From Mycolicibacterium parafortuitum (GTDB lineage: Bacteria > Actinomycetota > Actinomycetes > Mycobacteriales > Mycobacteriaceae), in the NCBI RefSeq assembly GCF_010725485.1, contig NZ_AP022598.1:2728001-2792000 (forward strand): a stretch of 64,000 nucleotides of DNA. The letters run 5' to 3'. Positions 1-6,478 of the stretch are shown here, piece by piece. Below the pieces are notes generated by a model. That model was not told where the DNA came from. It was given only the letters and a program-made list of their open reading frames with translations, and did no database searches. The position numbers and the translations under genes were made by a program. How positions within the stretch are numbered: the first letter of the stretch is position 1; each line of letters opens with the position of its first letter.

Positions 1-870
1 AACGTCTGGATCAGCCCGTCACCCAACGGACACATCCAGGCCGTCGGCACCGATGTCGCCGGACGGCGCCAGTACCTGTACCACGAGCGGTGGCAGCAGG
101 AACGCGCCGAGGAGAAGTTCGACCGCGTGCTCGCGCTGTCGCAGCGGCTTCCGGAGTGGCGCAAGCAGATCGCGGCGGATCTGTCGCGGCGCGGACTCGA
201 GCGCGAACGGGTGCTGGCCTTGGCGCTGCAGCTGCTCGACCGCGGTTACTTCCGGGCCGGGGGCGAGCAGTCGGCGGAAGAGTTCGAACACTACGGTCTG
301 GCCACCTTGCTGTGCGAGCACGTGACGCTGCGCAACGGGGCGGTGGTGTTCGACTATCCCGCCAAGAGCGGCGTGCAGCGCAATGTGGAGATCGAGGATC
401 CGGAAGTGGTGCGCGCGGTCCGCTCGTTGATGCGGCGGGGTGAGCGCACAGAACGGCTGCTGGTGTGCCGGGGTGGCGCGGACGGAAGTTGGGTGGACGT
501 GCGCGCCGACGACCTCAACGCGCGATTCAAGGAACTCGTCGGTGAGGAGTTCACCGTCAAGGATCTGCGTACCTGGCACGGGACGGTGCTGGCGGCCGCC
601 GCGTTCGCCGACGCGAAGGCGCCGACATCGAAGACACGGGTGAAGCGGGAGGTCTCCGCGGTCATGAAGGAGGTCTCGGCCGAGTTGGGGAACACCCCGG
701 CGGTGGCGCGCACGTCGTACGTGGACCCGCGGGTGGTGGACGGTTACGCCAACGGGCTGACGATCGCGTCCGCTGTGCGACGCGCCACCAAGGTCGATGA
801 GCCCGACGAGGCGCAGGCCATCCTGGAGAAGGCGACCCGGATGCTGATCCGGCGGGTCGCACGGGGCTGA
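1..870 (+). CDS. DNA topoisomerase IB, 5'-truncated by window edge
   Basis: The reading frame is open from base 1, so the start lies outside the window; 289 codons are visible. The protein resembles the poxvirus-type topoisomerase IB of bacteria, which relaxes supercoils through a 3'-phosphotyrosyl intermediate. The fragment holds the catalytic domain: an early YHERW segment, KDLRTWHGT (basic catalytic loop with His) and, near the C-terminus, ARTSYVDPRV, where Tyr at codon 240 is the expected nucleophile. It ends with a helical tail. An internal ATG at 127 is not the start, because the conserved sequence continues upstream of it. It is transcribed in the same direction as the next gene, 66 bp downstream. 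Confidence 0.9.
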   Translation, partial: NVWISPSPNGHIQAVGTDVAGRRQYLYHERWQQERAEEKFDRVLALSQRLPEWRKQIAADLSRRGLERERVLALALQLLDRGYFRAGGEQSAEEFEHYGLATLLCEHVTLRNGAVVFDYPAKSGVQRNVEIEDPEVVRAVRSLMRRGERTERLLVCRGGADGSWVDVRADDLNARFKELVGEEFTVKDLRTWHGTVLAAAAFADAKAPTSKTRVKREVSAVMKEVSAELGNTPAVARTSYVDPRVVDGYANGLTIASAVRRATKVDEPDEAQAILEKATRMLIRRVARG

Positions 871-897
871 GGCTGTTTGGTTGCCGGAGCACCGGGA

Positions 898-928
898 AAC
901 CTCCTCCTACCGCATACGACAGGAGGTT
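898..928 (+). promoter_or_regulatory. Inverted repeat hiding the Shine-Dalgarno of the next gene
   Basis: AACCTCCT (898-905) is the exact reverse complement of AGGAGGTT (921-928), with a 15-nt loop. The right arm contains AGGAGG, the ribosome-binding site of the ATG at 937. If the stem forms in mRNA it would occlude the ribosome site, so translational control is possible. This is inferred from sequence only. Confidence 0.5.
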
Positions 929-936
929 GATGTTCT

Positions 937-1194
937 ATGCCGAACTCGTCGATCAAGAACGAGAAGATGTACGAGGAGCTGCGTGATCAGGGCAACTCGA
1001 AGGAGAAAGCGGCGCGCATCTCGAACGCCGCGGCCGGGCAGGGCAAGTCGACGGTGGGTCGCCGCGGCGGCAAATCCGGGTCCTATGACGACTGGACGGT
1101 CGGCGACCTGAAGCAGCGCGCCAAGGAGCTCGGGATGTCGGGGTACTCGCACCTGACCAAGGACGAGTTGATCGACAAGCTGCGCAACCACTGA
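937..1194 (+). CDS. Small Rho-N-domain-like (DUF7218-type) protein
   Basis: An 85-aa basic, hydrophilic protein. The C-terminal part (about residues 50-84, from DDWTVGDLKQRAKELG to KDELIDKLRNH) fits the helix-extended-loop-helix fold of Rho N-terminal/SAP-like nucleic-acid-binding domains. The N-terminal half (KEKAARISNAAA) is the conserved block of the actinobacterial DUF7218-type proteins. There is a strong AGGAGG at 921-926, 10 nt before the ATG. A nucleic-acid-binding role is inferred from the fold; no function is established for the family. The Shine-Dalgarno lies in a potential hairpin (898-928). Confidence 0.75.
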   Translation: MPNSSIKNEKMYEELRDQGNSKEKAARISNAAAGQGKSTVGRRGGKSGSYDDWTVGDLKQRAKELGMSGYSHLTKDELIDKLRNH

Positions 1195-1213
1195 GGTTGC
1201 GCGGGCTGCGCGC

Positions 1214-1393
1214 TCAGTCGTCGCTGCGGGCCTCCGCGCCCGACTCGCCGGCATCGAAATCGTCGTCAGAGCTGGAACGTCCGACGTAGGGGCCGTCGGA
1301 CGGATCGTCGTTACCCTCTGAAGCCCGTGATCCTGCGACCTTGGTGTCTTCTTCGGTATCGGCTTCGGCCTTCTCGTCACGGGGGTTGCTCAT
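1214..1393 (-). CDS. Small acidic hypothetical protein
   Basis: A 59-aa protein starting MSNPRDEKAEADTEEDTK and rich in Asp, Glu, Ser and Gly, with no membrane segment or recognised domain; likely disordered. The same frame stays open upstream to 1624, but that part lacks coding character and overlaps the next gene, so the ATG at 1393 is preferred. It is convergent with the Rho-N-like gene (20 bp apart) and its 5' end faces the SigF promoter of the flavodoxin gene. A real small gene is likely but not certain. Confidence 0.5.
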   Translation of the reverse strand: MSNPRDEKAEADTEEDTKVAGSRASEGNDDPSDGPYVGRSSSDDDFDAGESGAEARSDD

Positions 1394-1470
1394 GGCCTGA
1401 CAGATGCCCTCGCGGTGGACTTTCAAACGGTTCGTGCACATGACGGACGTATGACGTGACGGCGCTCCCA

Positions 1471-1495
1471 GTTTGGGTGGGTAGGGCCCGGGTAT
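1471..1495 (+). promoter_or_regulatory. SigF-type promoter, leaderless start
   Basis: GTTT (1471-1474), a 15-nt spacer and GGGTAT (1490-1495) match the mycobacterial SigF consensus GGTTT-N15-17-GGGTA almost perfectly. The ATG of the flavodoxin-like gene at 1505 falls close to the expected transcription start, so the mRNA would be leaderless or nearly so. A usfY-like gene follows downstream, consistent with a SigF regulon locus. Confidence 0.75.
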
Positions 1496-1504
1496 TTCGG
1501 CCCC

Positions 1505-2128
1505 ATGGCTCAAGATTCGGAATCGCTGCGCGCGGTGGGTCTCGTCTGCAGCCTGAAGCCGAGCCCGGCGGAGTCCAGCAGCGCGCTGATGACTGACCAC
1601 GTCTTCGAGCAGCTGCGTGCCCAAGGCGTCGAATGCGAGGCCGTTCGCTGCGCCGACTACGACATCGCGCCCGGGGTCGAGGCGGACATGGGATCAGGTG
1701 ACCAGTGGCCGCAGATTCGCGAAAAGGTCCTTGCTGCAGACATTCTGGTGCTCAGCTCACCCATCTGGCTCGGGCATCCCGCGTCGGTCACCCAGCGGGT
1801 GCTGGAGCGCCTCGACGCCGAGTTGTCCAACACCGACGATGAGGGCCGGCCGGTGATGGTCGGAAAGGTCGCGTTGGTCAGCGTCGTCGGCAACGAGGAC
1901 GGCGCGCACAAGGTGGTCGCCGACCTGTTCCAGGCGCTCAACGACGTCGGGTACAGCATTCCCGCGCAAGGGTGCACGTACTGGAACGGCCCGGCGATGG
2001 AATCGGGTGACTACAAAGACCTCGACCAGGTGCCCGAACAGATCGCGTCGGCGACCGCGGCCGCCGCCCGCAACGCCGCGCATCTGGCGCGGGTGCTCAA
2101 ACGGTCGCAATACCAGCCCTATCAGTGA
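1505..2128 (+). CDS. Flavodoxin / NAD(P)H-dependent FMN reductase family protein
   Basis: A 207-aa flavodoxin-fold protein. An N-terminal strand with a phosphate-binding loop (LVCSLKPSPAESSS, about residues 13-26) would hold FMN phosphate. ADILVLSSPIWLGHPASVTQRVLERL (about 80-105) is the classic second flavin-contact segment of the NADPH-dependent FMN reductase superfamily. It is probably a cytosolic redox protein of unknown substrate. The start at 1505 has no Shine-Dalgarno but sits just after a SigF promoter, pointing to general-stress or stationary-phase expression. The usfY-like gene follows after 27 bp and may be cotranscribed. Confidence 0.8.
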   Translation: MAQDSESLRAVGLVCSLKPSPAESSSALMTDHVFEQLRAQGVECEAVRCADYDIAPGVEADMGSGDQWPQIREKVLAADILVLSSPIWLGHPASVTQRVLERLDAELSNTDDEGRPVMVGKVALVSVVGNEDGAHKVVADLFQALNDVGYSIPAQGCTYWNGPAMESGDYKDLDQVPEQIASATAAAARNAAHLARVLKRSQYQPYQ

Positions 2129-2155
2129 TGACGACCCGTCAGCGAAAGGAGCATC

Positions 2156-2467
2156 ATGCCTGACACGTCACATGACCCGGTCGACCACGCCCGGACCACC
2201 CGCCAGCATGCCGGCGAAACGATGAAGGCCGGGGTCAACGCCCCGGGCCTGATCGCCGTAGGCCTCGGTGTCCTGAGCCTCGTGCTCGGACTGTTTTCGT
2301 TCGCCAACGGCACCGCTGCGGCGGGGATCATCGGCGTCGTGCTGGCTGTGCTGCTCATCGGTGGTGGGCTGTTCTGGCTCAACCGCGCGCACCACAAGGT
2401 GCAGGAGAAGCAGGTGGAGTGGCACAGGGACAATCCCGACGCCACCTACGAACCGCCGACCAGCTAG
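2156..2467 (+). CDS. usfY: UsfY-like small membrane protein
   Basis: A 103-aa protein that begins with the UsfY-like motif DPVDHARTTRQHAGE and has two transmembrane segments (about residues 31-52 and 57-76), followed by a charged cytosolic tail (NRAHHKVQEKQVEWHRDNPD). In M. tuberculosis usfY lies upstream of the rsbW-sigF operon; its biochemical role is unknown. Here it is not next to sigF but follows a gene with a SigF-type promoter, which supports membership of that regulon. AAAGGAG precedes the ATG. The gene is followed by a strong terminator. Confidence 0.65.
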   Translation: MPDTSHDPVDHARTTRQHAGETMKAGVNAPGLIAVGLGVLSLVLGLFSFANGTAAAGIIGVVLAVLLIGGGLFWLNRAHHKVQEKQVEWHRDNPDATYEPPTS

Positions 2468-2493
2468 CCCGGCACACAGACCGATCGGTAAGG

Positions 2494-2520
2494 AAGGGCC
2501 CCGCCCACGGCGGGGCCCTT
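2494..2520 (+). terminator. Strong intrinsic terminator after usfY
   Basis: A perfect 11-bp stem, AAGGGCCCCGC (2494-2504) with GCGGGGCCCTT (2510-2520), and a 5-nt loop. It is followed by only a short pyrimidine stretch, typical of high-GC mycobacterial terminators. Confidence 0.85.
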
Positions 2521-2816
2521 CTGCTGTGGCTGGGGCGCGTCGGTCGGGCCGCCCCCGCCCGGCGGGGCGATCGGCCGTGTCCCGCAACGTCACCGAGGGC
2601 CGGGCGTCTCGGTTGAGGGGTGGCTCCACCTGGTGGGTCGTCGCCTTTCAGTGCCTGTCAAGCGGCAGCCTGGCAAAGTACCTGGGAGAATCGCCGGCAA
2701 GGGTAGTTTTGGCAAACGCAAAAAGTTCCGTTGCCAGACTGCTTACCAGGGGAAAGTGAGGGGGCGCGCTCGCTGGGGCTATGAAGAATCCGTGCCTCGT
2801 TGGGGCTCGGCCGGTA
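2521..2816. other. Intergenic stretch, no gene seen
   Basis: About 300 bp between the terminator and the small gene at 2829. Short open frames here lack codon bias and a ribosome site. Nothing recognisable was found apart from the promoter at its right end. Confidence 0.5.
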
Positions 2817-2822
2817 TAGACT
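2817..2822 (+). promoter_or_regulatory. -10 box for a leaderless small gene
   Basis: TAGACT fits the mycobacterial TANNNT -10 element. It ends 6 nt before the ATG at 2829, placing the start codon at or near the predicted transcription start. Confidence 0.45.
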
Positions 2823-2828
2823 CGCGGA

Positions 2829-2972
2829 ATGGCAGAGCCCTGGTATCAGGCACCCGAGACCCGCCGTGAGAATTCGATGGACCTGCGACGCAGAATTCAG
2901 GTCATCGGCGTCCTGGTGCTGATGGTGCTGACGTTCGTGTTGGTCGTCTACACGTTGCTGACCACGCCGTAG
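2829..2972 (+). CDS. 47-aa single-pass membrane protein
   Basis: A 47-codon gene, easily missed because of its length. It starts MAEPWYQAPETRRENSMDLR. A basic stretch (RRRIQ, about residues 21-25) is followed by one clear transmembrane helix (VIGVLVLMVLTFVLVVYTLL, about 26-45), with a TTP end. There is no Shine-Dalgarno; the -10 box at 2817 suggests a leaderless mRNA. Topology suggests a cytosolic N-terminus. Function is unknown; small single-pass proteins of this kind often modulate a membrane partner. Confidence 0.6.
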   Translation: MAEPWYQAPETRRENSMDLRRRIQVIGVLVLMVLTFVLVVYTLLTTP

Positions 2973-3189
2973 CGCTGGCGGTCGATCGCCCGGCTGGTAG
3001 TTCGAAAAGTGTTCGCGCGCAAAGGTGATGCTTAGGTGGGTCGCGACCCGCGGACGGTGCCCACAGCACGGCTCGGGCCGAGGGCGTGTAGAGGTAATCA
3101 GAGCAGGCCGTAGCGGGGACGACGCGCCACCGGTACGCCAGGTTTCGCCGTCGGGCTGAGGCACGCTAGATTCCTGCCCGGGTGTTCTC

Positions 3190-3263
3190 GCCCCCATAGC
3201 CCAATTGGCAGAGGCAGCGGACTTAAAATCCGCCAAGTGTGAGTTCGAGTCTCACTGGGGGCA
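3190..3263 (+). tRNA. tRNA-Leu(UAA), 74 nt, integration target
   Basis: The 7-bp acceptor stem is GCCCCCA (3190-3196) with TGGGGGC (3256-3262), and the discriminator is A at 3263. The anticodon stem GCGGA/TCCGC carries the loop CTTAAAA with anticodon TAA (3224-3226). The T arm is GTGAG-TTCGAGT-CTCAC, and the D stem is 3 bp. The variable loop is only 5 nt (3234-3238), unlike the long variable arm expected of leucine tRNAs. No 3' CCA is encoded. It decodes the rare codon UUA. Its 3' half is repeated at 7703-7746, marking it as the attachment gene of the islet. Confidence 0.88.
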
Positions 3264-3265
3264 CC
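3222..3265 (+). repeat. attL: tRNA 3' half, left copy
   Basis: This 44-nt segment of the tRNA gene, from the anticodon loop to 2 nt past the discriminator, matches 7703-7746 at 40 positions. The first 19 bases (3222-3240) and the last 10 (3256-3265) are identical. All four differences lie in the T stem. Confidence 0.8.
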
Positions 3266-3316
3266 GAGAAACACCAGCTAGATGCGGTTTCCTGCCCTTA
3301 GGCTGTCTAACGTGTG

Positions 3317-3341
3317 AGTTCTGTTGTGCACTCGTTGTGCA
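3317..3341 (+). repeat. Islet subterminal direct repeat, left copy
   Basis: These 25 nt match 7545-7569 at 22 positions, including the shared 10-mer TCGTTGTGCA at the right end. Lying just inside both islet ends, the pair may be recombinase arm-type sites; this is inferred from position only. Confidence 0.5.
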
Positions 3342-3418
3342 TAGATGGCGGGTCGGTCGCGCACGCATCGCTGCACAGCAAACAGGACATGTCACCCTGC
3401 GTCGATACGGTGCGCCGC

Positions 3419-3640
3419 ATGTCGACAACCGTTGTTGTGCTCCTGGCGTTCTACGGGATTGCCGCCCTGCTTGAGATCGCGGGGATTGTCTTGACGGTCA
3501 GCACGTATATCGAATTTGAGAACGGATTGGGCAAGGTGCATCAACCCGAGACCCGCTGGCAGGCGGTACGCGGCCCGGTGCTGATCGGGGCGGGCGTGCT
3601 TGTCGGTCTCGGCGGCAACGTGGCGTCGCTGTTCGTCTAA
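3419..3640 (+). CDS. Islet small membrane protein, two TM helices
   Basis: A 73-aa protein starting MSTTVVVLLAFYG, with a first hydrophobic helix (about residues 4-24), a polar central loop (YIEFENGLGKVHQPETRWQAVRG) and a second helix (about 49-71). The frame is open upstream to 3314, but that region overlaps the subterminal repeat and lacks coding character, so the ATG at 3419 is preferred, though without a clear ribosome site. No family is recognised. Two-helix hairpin proteins of this size are common in phage-derived elements (holin-like), but nothing specific supports that here. Confidence 0.55.
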   Translation: MSTTVVVLLAFYGIAALLEIAGIVLTVSTYIEFENGLGKVHQPETRWQAVRGPVLIGAGVLVGLGGNVASLFV

Positions 3641-3706
3641 CCCGAGCGCGACGTGGCATGGTTGTGGTTCCGGGGACTTGTCAGAGGGTGCTGACACGAT
3701 GTCGAC

Positions 3707-4246
3707 ATGAGCGAATCAGAGAGTTCCGACGAACAAGCCCCTGCCGATAGCAGCATTGAATTCTTCGAAAGCCTTCAGCAAGGGTTCGATTACTACGGCG
3801 CGCCCGACCGGCTGTTGCAGCAGCTCGTAGATTCCGCCAACGGCGGTGGGATGGGGACCGGCATACCCCTGACCCTGTATCTCCACGGCGCAACTATCGC
3901 TGGCTACCTTCAGAGCGAGCAGGATTTCCTGCGCGGGATCGCAGACGTGTACCGCGAAGGCTGGACGAACGCCACTGCGGACGGGGAGCTGCCCGAGGCT
4001 GCGGACGAATACGCCAAGAGCGTGTTCGAAAATCGAGCTGATGAAGCGGACGCCGAGATTGAAGCCGATAGTCGAGCTTTCGATGAGCACGGAACGAAGA
4101 CCGCGCGTTGGGTCATCGCTCGTCAGATCCAGTTGAAGGACGTGTATTACACAGTCCCAGGCGCGGCCTCGATCAGGCACCCCCACGCGCGTGTTCGCAT
4201 GGACCAAGTCGTCGGTTGGACACTCGGAGTGACGACCTGGACCTAG
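3707..4246 (+). CDS. Islet hypothetical protein (179 aa)
   Basis: An acidic soluble protein with a disordered N-terminus (MSESESSDEQAPADSS), a central beta-rich segment GTGIPLTLYLHGATIAGYLQ (about residues 50-69) and a long helical acidic part (about 73-130). The central segment faintly recalls GvpU-like gas-vesicle accessory proteins, but this is too weak to assign. It overlaps by 4 bp at its 3' end with the convergent gene that ends at 4243. Function is unknown. It is one of two plus-strand genes at the left end of the islet. Confidence 0.55.
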   Translation: MSESESSDEQAPADSSIEFFESLQQGFDYYGAPDRLLQQLVDSANGGGMGTGIPLTLYLHGATIAGYLQSEQDFLRGIADVYREGWTNATADGELPEAADEYAKSVFENRADEADAEIEADSRAFDEHGTKTARWVIARQIQLKDVYYTVPGAASIRHPHARVRMDQVVGWTLGVTTWT

Positions 4247-4503
4247 ACCTTCGCCGCCAACTGTGCTTCCAGCTCGCGCACGCGTGCGACGAGCGCGCGG
4301 ATGACGTCCTTCTCGCAGTAGTAGATCGGCCAGCCTGTCGCCGCGTCGCGCTCGTCGCCTGACATGAAGCTCAATAGCTGATTGAGGTTGTATTCGCCGC
4401 CGTCGCGAGTGGGGACGATCGCTACCAGCTTGCGGCCCTCACCCCGGCACGTATTAAGCGCGTGCTCCAGCGCCGTCAGCGTTAGGTCGTCAGTCGGAAA
4501 CAT
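4243..4503 (-). CDS. Islet hypothetical protein (86 aa)
   Basis: A small soluble protein starting MFPTDDLTLTALEHALN, with a beta strand (KLVAIVPTRDGGEYNLNQLLSFM) and a C-terminal heptad-like helix (VIRALVARVRELEAQLAAKV) suggesting a short coiled coil. Its ATG (4503-4501) overlaps the TGA of the upstream gene (TGATG), implying translational coupling. It is the last gene of a four-gene overlapping minus-strand cluster (5482 to 4243). No family is recognised. Confidence 0.6.
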   Translation of the reverse strand: MFPTDDLTLTALEHALNTCRGEGRKLVAIVPTRDGGEYNLNQLLSFMSGDERDAATGWPIYYCEKDVIRALVARVRELEAQLAAKV

Positions 4504-4805
4504 CAACCGCCCTGCCCACTGTGCTGGGCGCTGCCGCTATCGCCGGGCGCACCCGGCAGTTCGCCTAGGCCGTGTTGCTGCGCATGGGCCTCGGCCAGCG
4601 CAGCGGCCTCGACGGCGCTCGGGTCGGTCTCGGGTCGGCGGGTCTGCACCATCGCCGCCGCGAGCCGCCGCGAGCGGAACTCCTGCACACTTTGCGTCGC
4701 CGCGTCGCGCCGGTCTGCCAGCGCTTGCCGTAGCCGTTTCTGCGTAACCGGATCGGCGCTGCGACGCCCAGTCACCGGATTGCGCCGGGCGGGACGCCGC
4801 TTCAC
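4503..4805 (-). CDS. Islet basic hypothetical protein (100 aa)
   Basis: The GTG start (4805-4803) overlaps the TGA of the upstream frame (GTGA). The protein begins MKRRPARRNPVTGRRS, very basic, followed by a helix (VTQKRLRQALADRRDAATQSVQEFRSRRLAAAMVQ) and an Ala/Glu/Gln-rich tail. A DNA-binding or structural role would fit the charge but is not shown. The frame continues open upstream to 5516; most of that is not this gene. It is coupled to the next gene by TGATG. Confidence 0.6.
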   Translation of the reverse strand: MKRRPARRNPVTGRRSADPVTQKRLRQALADRRDAATQSVQEFRSRRLAAAMVQTRRPETDPSAVEAAALAEAHAQQHGLGELPGAPGDSGSAQHSGQGG

Positions 4806-5333
4806 TGGTCTTCGCCTTCGGTCGGCAGGCCGACTGCAGCACGGGCCGCTGCGATCTCCCGAGCCATCGACGCCATCGCGGTGTCGAGTGCGGCGTCGTG
4901 GCAGTGTTCGACATCTCCCAGATGTAGACGAACATGCCGACCTGCTGCGGGACCAGTAGCGTCCGACCGCCGCAGATCCGGGGCTTGCGCCGGAGGTCGC
5001 AGCGATCCAAGGCGACAGTGCCGAACCGGAAGCGGGCGAGGAACTGTTGTCCGATACTGGCGAGAGGGTCGGTGGGTTCGACGTATTGCGCGCCTTCGTT
5101 GGTGTGCACGAGCGCGTTCCAGAAGAGATCGGACAGTCGGACGACAGGCTTGCCGTCGCGCACGAACACGTCGGCGGGAAAGTCGGTCTCGATTGCGCCG
5201 TCTGTGTCCTGTGCCGGGATGTCGGACAGCACGTAGACCTCCGCCTCGCCTCGGTCACGTCCGATGCGAACACGACGACAACGTCGTCGGGCTTGCTCAA
5301 GTCGATGTGCGACGGCCCCTCGGTCGGCTTCAA
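4802..5333 (-). pseudogene. Islet gene broken by two frameshifts
   Basis: Coding character moves across three frames. It starts at TTG (5333), overlapping the TGA of the upstream gene, with MKPTEGPSHIDLSKPDDVVV and onward to SDVTEA. A tandem GCCTC duplication on the plus strand (5243-5252) then shifts the frame; removing one copy restores SDVTEAEVYVLSDIPAQD. That frame runs to VGMFVYIWEM near 4912. A further one-base shift there leads to VEHCHDAALDTAMASMARE, ending GLPTEGEDQ at 4802. The restored protein is about 175 aa, soluble, of unknown family. It could be genuine decay or sequencing error; both ends still overlap their neighbours precisely. Confidence 0.6.
5243..5252. repeat. GCCTC tandem duplication causing frameshift
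   Basis: Two adjacent copies of GCCTC (5243-5247 and 5248-5252). Deleting one rejoins the two coding frames of the gene at 4802-5333 on the minus strand without any other change. Confidence 0.6.
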
Positions 5334-5482
5334 TCGAACAGGGCCGGTTGGGTATTGGCGACACGACCCGCCCGAACCCATGAGGGGTTGAAGGCGTTGT
5401 CGATGTGGCCGGTCAGTGCGTGCTCGAAATCGCGTATCGCCGTGCTGATCTGATCGGGATTGGGCATGTCTACTCGTGGCAT
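5330..5482 (-). CDS. Islet 50-aa hypothetical protein
   Basis: The ATG at 5482 lies behind a good ribosome site (GAAAGGA on the minus strand). The 50-aa product starts MPRVDMPNPDQISTAIRDFE and continues HALTGHIDNAFNPSW, ending TQPALFD. It is amphipathic and soluble with no recognised domain. Its TGA overlaps the TTG start of the next gene (TTGA). It is the first gene of the four-gene coupled cluster and is below the usual gene-calling length limit. Confidence 0.55.
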   Translation of the reverse strand: MPRVDMPNPDQISTAIRDFEHALTGHIDNAFNPSWVRAGRVANTQPALFD

Positions 5483-5571
5483 TGGTTTTTCCTTTCAAGC
5501 GGGACAGCACCCGCACCGTTGCCCGCCCTGCCGACGACGGGCACGGTTATTCCGCTGCGGCAGCAGGCCAA

Positions 5572-6429
5572 CTAGAGGTGTCGCGAAATCAATTCCGCAA
5601 CAGTCTGATTAGTCCAATTGTCGTCGTCGGGCATTATCTCGCGCTTAGTCACGTACTTGGTCACGACGATTTCCACTGAGTTCGTAGCCTCGTCTAGATA
5701 CTTCGTCCACTCGCTATCCGACGACAATACGTAGACCGCTCCTGTTTGTGCGCGACCGAACGTGAGTTCTTCTCGCGGTAGCCACATGCCAGAAGTAAGG
5801 ACGAAGACGACACCAGCGGCCATCACCGCGAACAGGTAGACCGGCACGATTGCCTGGAAGAGCGTGGTAAATCGGTGCTTGCTATCGCCGCCCATGTAGA
5901 GACCTAGCCACGTAGTGCAGATGACAAGCGTGGTTACGAACAGGATTGAGGGCATCGTTGCGACGCTGAGCGCGGTGACGAGGAGCCCCAACGCAATTGC
6001 GCCGCCCAGACGGGTAAGCGCATTCGCGAGCGCAGGGTTCATCGGATCGTTCGCTCTCATTCGGCGGCAGCTCGATAATTCAGTCAGCGCGACTGATAGG
6101 CACAGAAACGCCAACACGACCAACGCGAATGGCAGAACCGTGGCGAGGAATATTGCCGTGATGTTCAAGTTCTGCACGAGCGAGCGCAGCGTGTTGGGGT
6201 CGCCCTTGGCAGCTATGAGGATCTGCAAGGCGACGAGCGATGCCGGGACCAGACCGAGCAACCAGTACATGCGCTCGGGTGTCCACGCCTTTGCGCTCTT
6301 GAGTTCGCGTTCGAACGCTTTCGCCTTGTATTCGGCGGCTTGGACGCGCATCGTCGCTTGGCCGGGCAGCTCTTTGAACGTTGCGTTCATCTTCGCGACG
6401 TCCTCGGTCGGCTGCGGCTTCCTGCGCAT
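5572..6429 (-). CDS. Islet integral membrane protein (285 aa)
   Basis: The soluble N-terminal region (residues 1-50) contains a likely helix (ATMRVQAAEYKAKAFERELKSAK). About five hydrophobic segments follow (near residues 54-73, 88-112, 139-157, 160-178, 190-212), then a soluble C-terminal domain of about 70 residues (LTFGRAQTGAVYVLSSDSEWTKYLDEATNSVEIVVTKYVTKREI). This layout suggests a membrane-anchored sensor or effector, but no family is recognised. It lies 89 bp upstream of the small-gene cluster and 49 bp downstream of the 327-aa gene, all on the same strand, so one transcript could cover all the minus-strand genes. Confidence 0.6.
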   Translation of the reverse strand: MRRKPQPTEDVAKMNATFKELPGQATMRVQAAEYKAKAFERELKSAKAWTPERMYWLLGLVPASLVALQILIAAKGDPNTLRSLVQNLNITAIFLATVLPFALVVLAFLCLSVALTELSSCRRMRANDPMNPALANALTRLGGAIALGLLVTALSVATMPSILFVTTLVICTTWLGLYMGGDSKHRFTTLFQAIVPVYLFAVMAAGVVFVLTSGMWLPREELTFGRAQTGAVYVLSSDSEWTKYLDEATNSVEIVVTKYVTKREIMPDDDNWTNQTVAELISRHL

Positions 6430-6478
6430 ACGGCCACGGTATCGAATCTGTGTGACACAAGAATGGGCGTAGCGGCTA

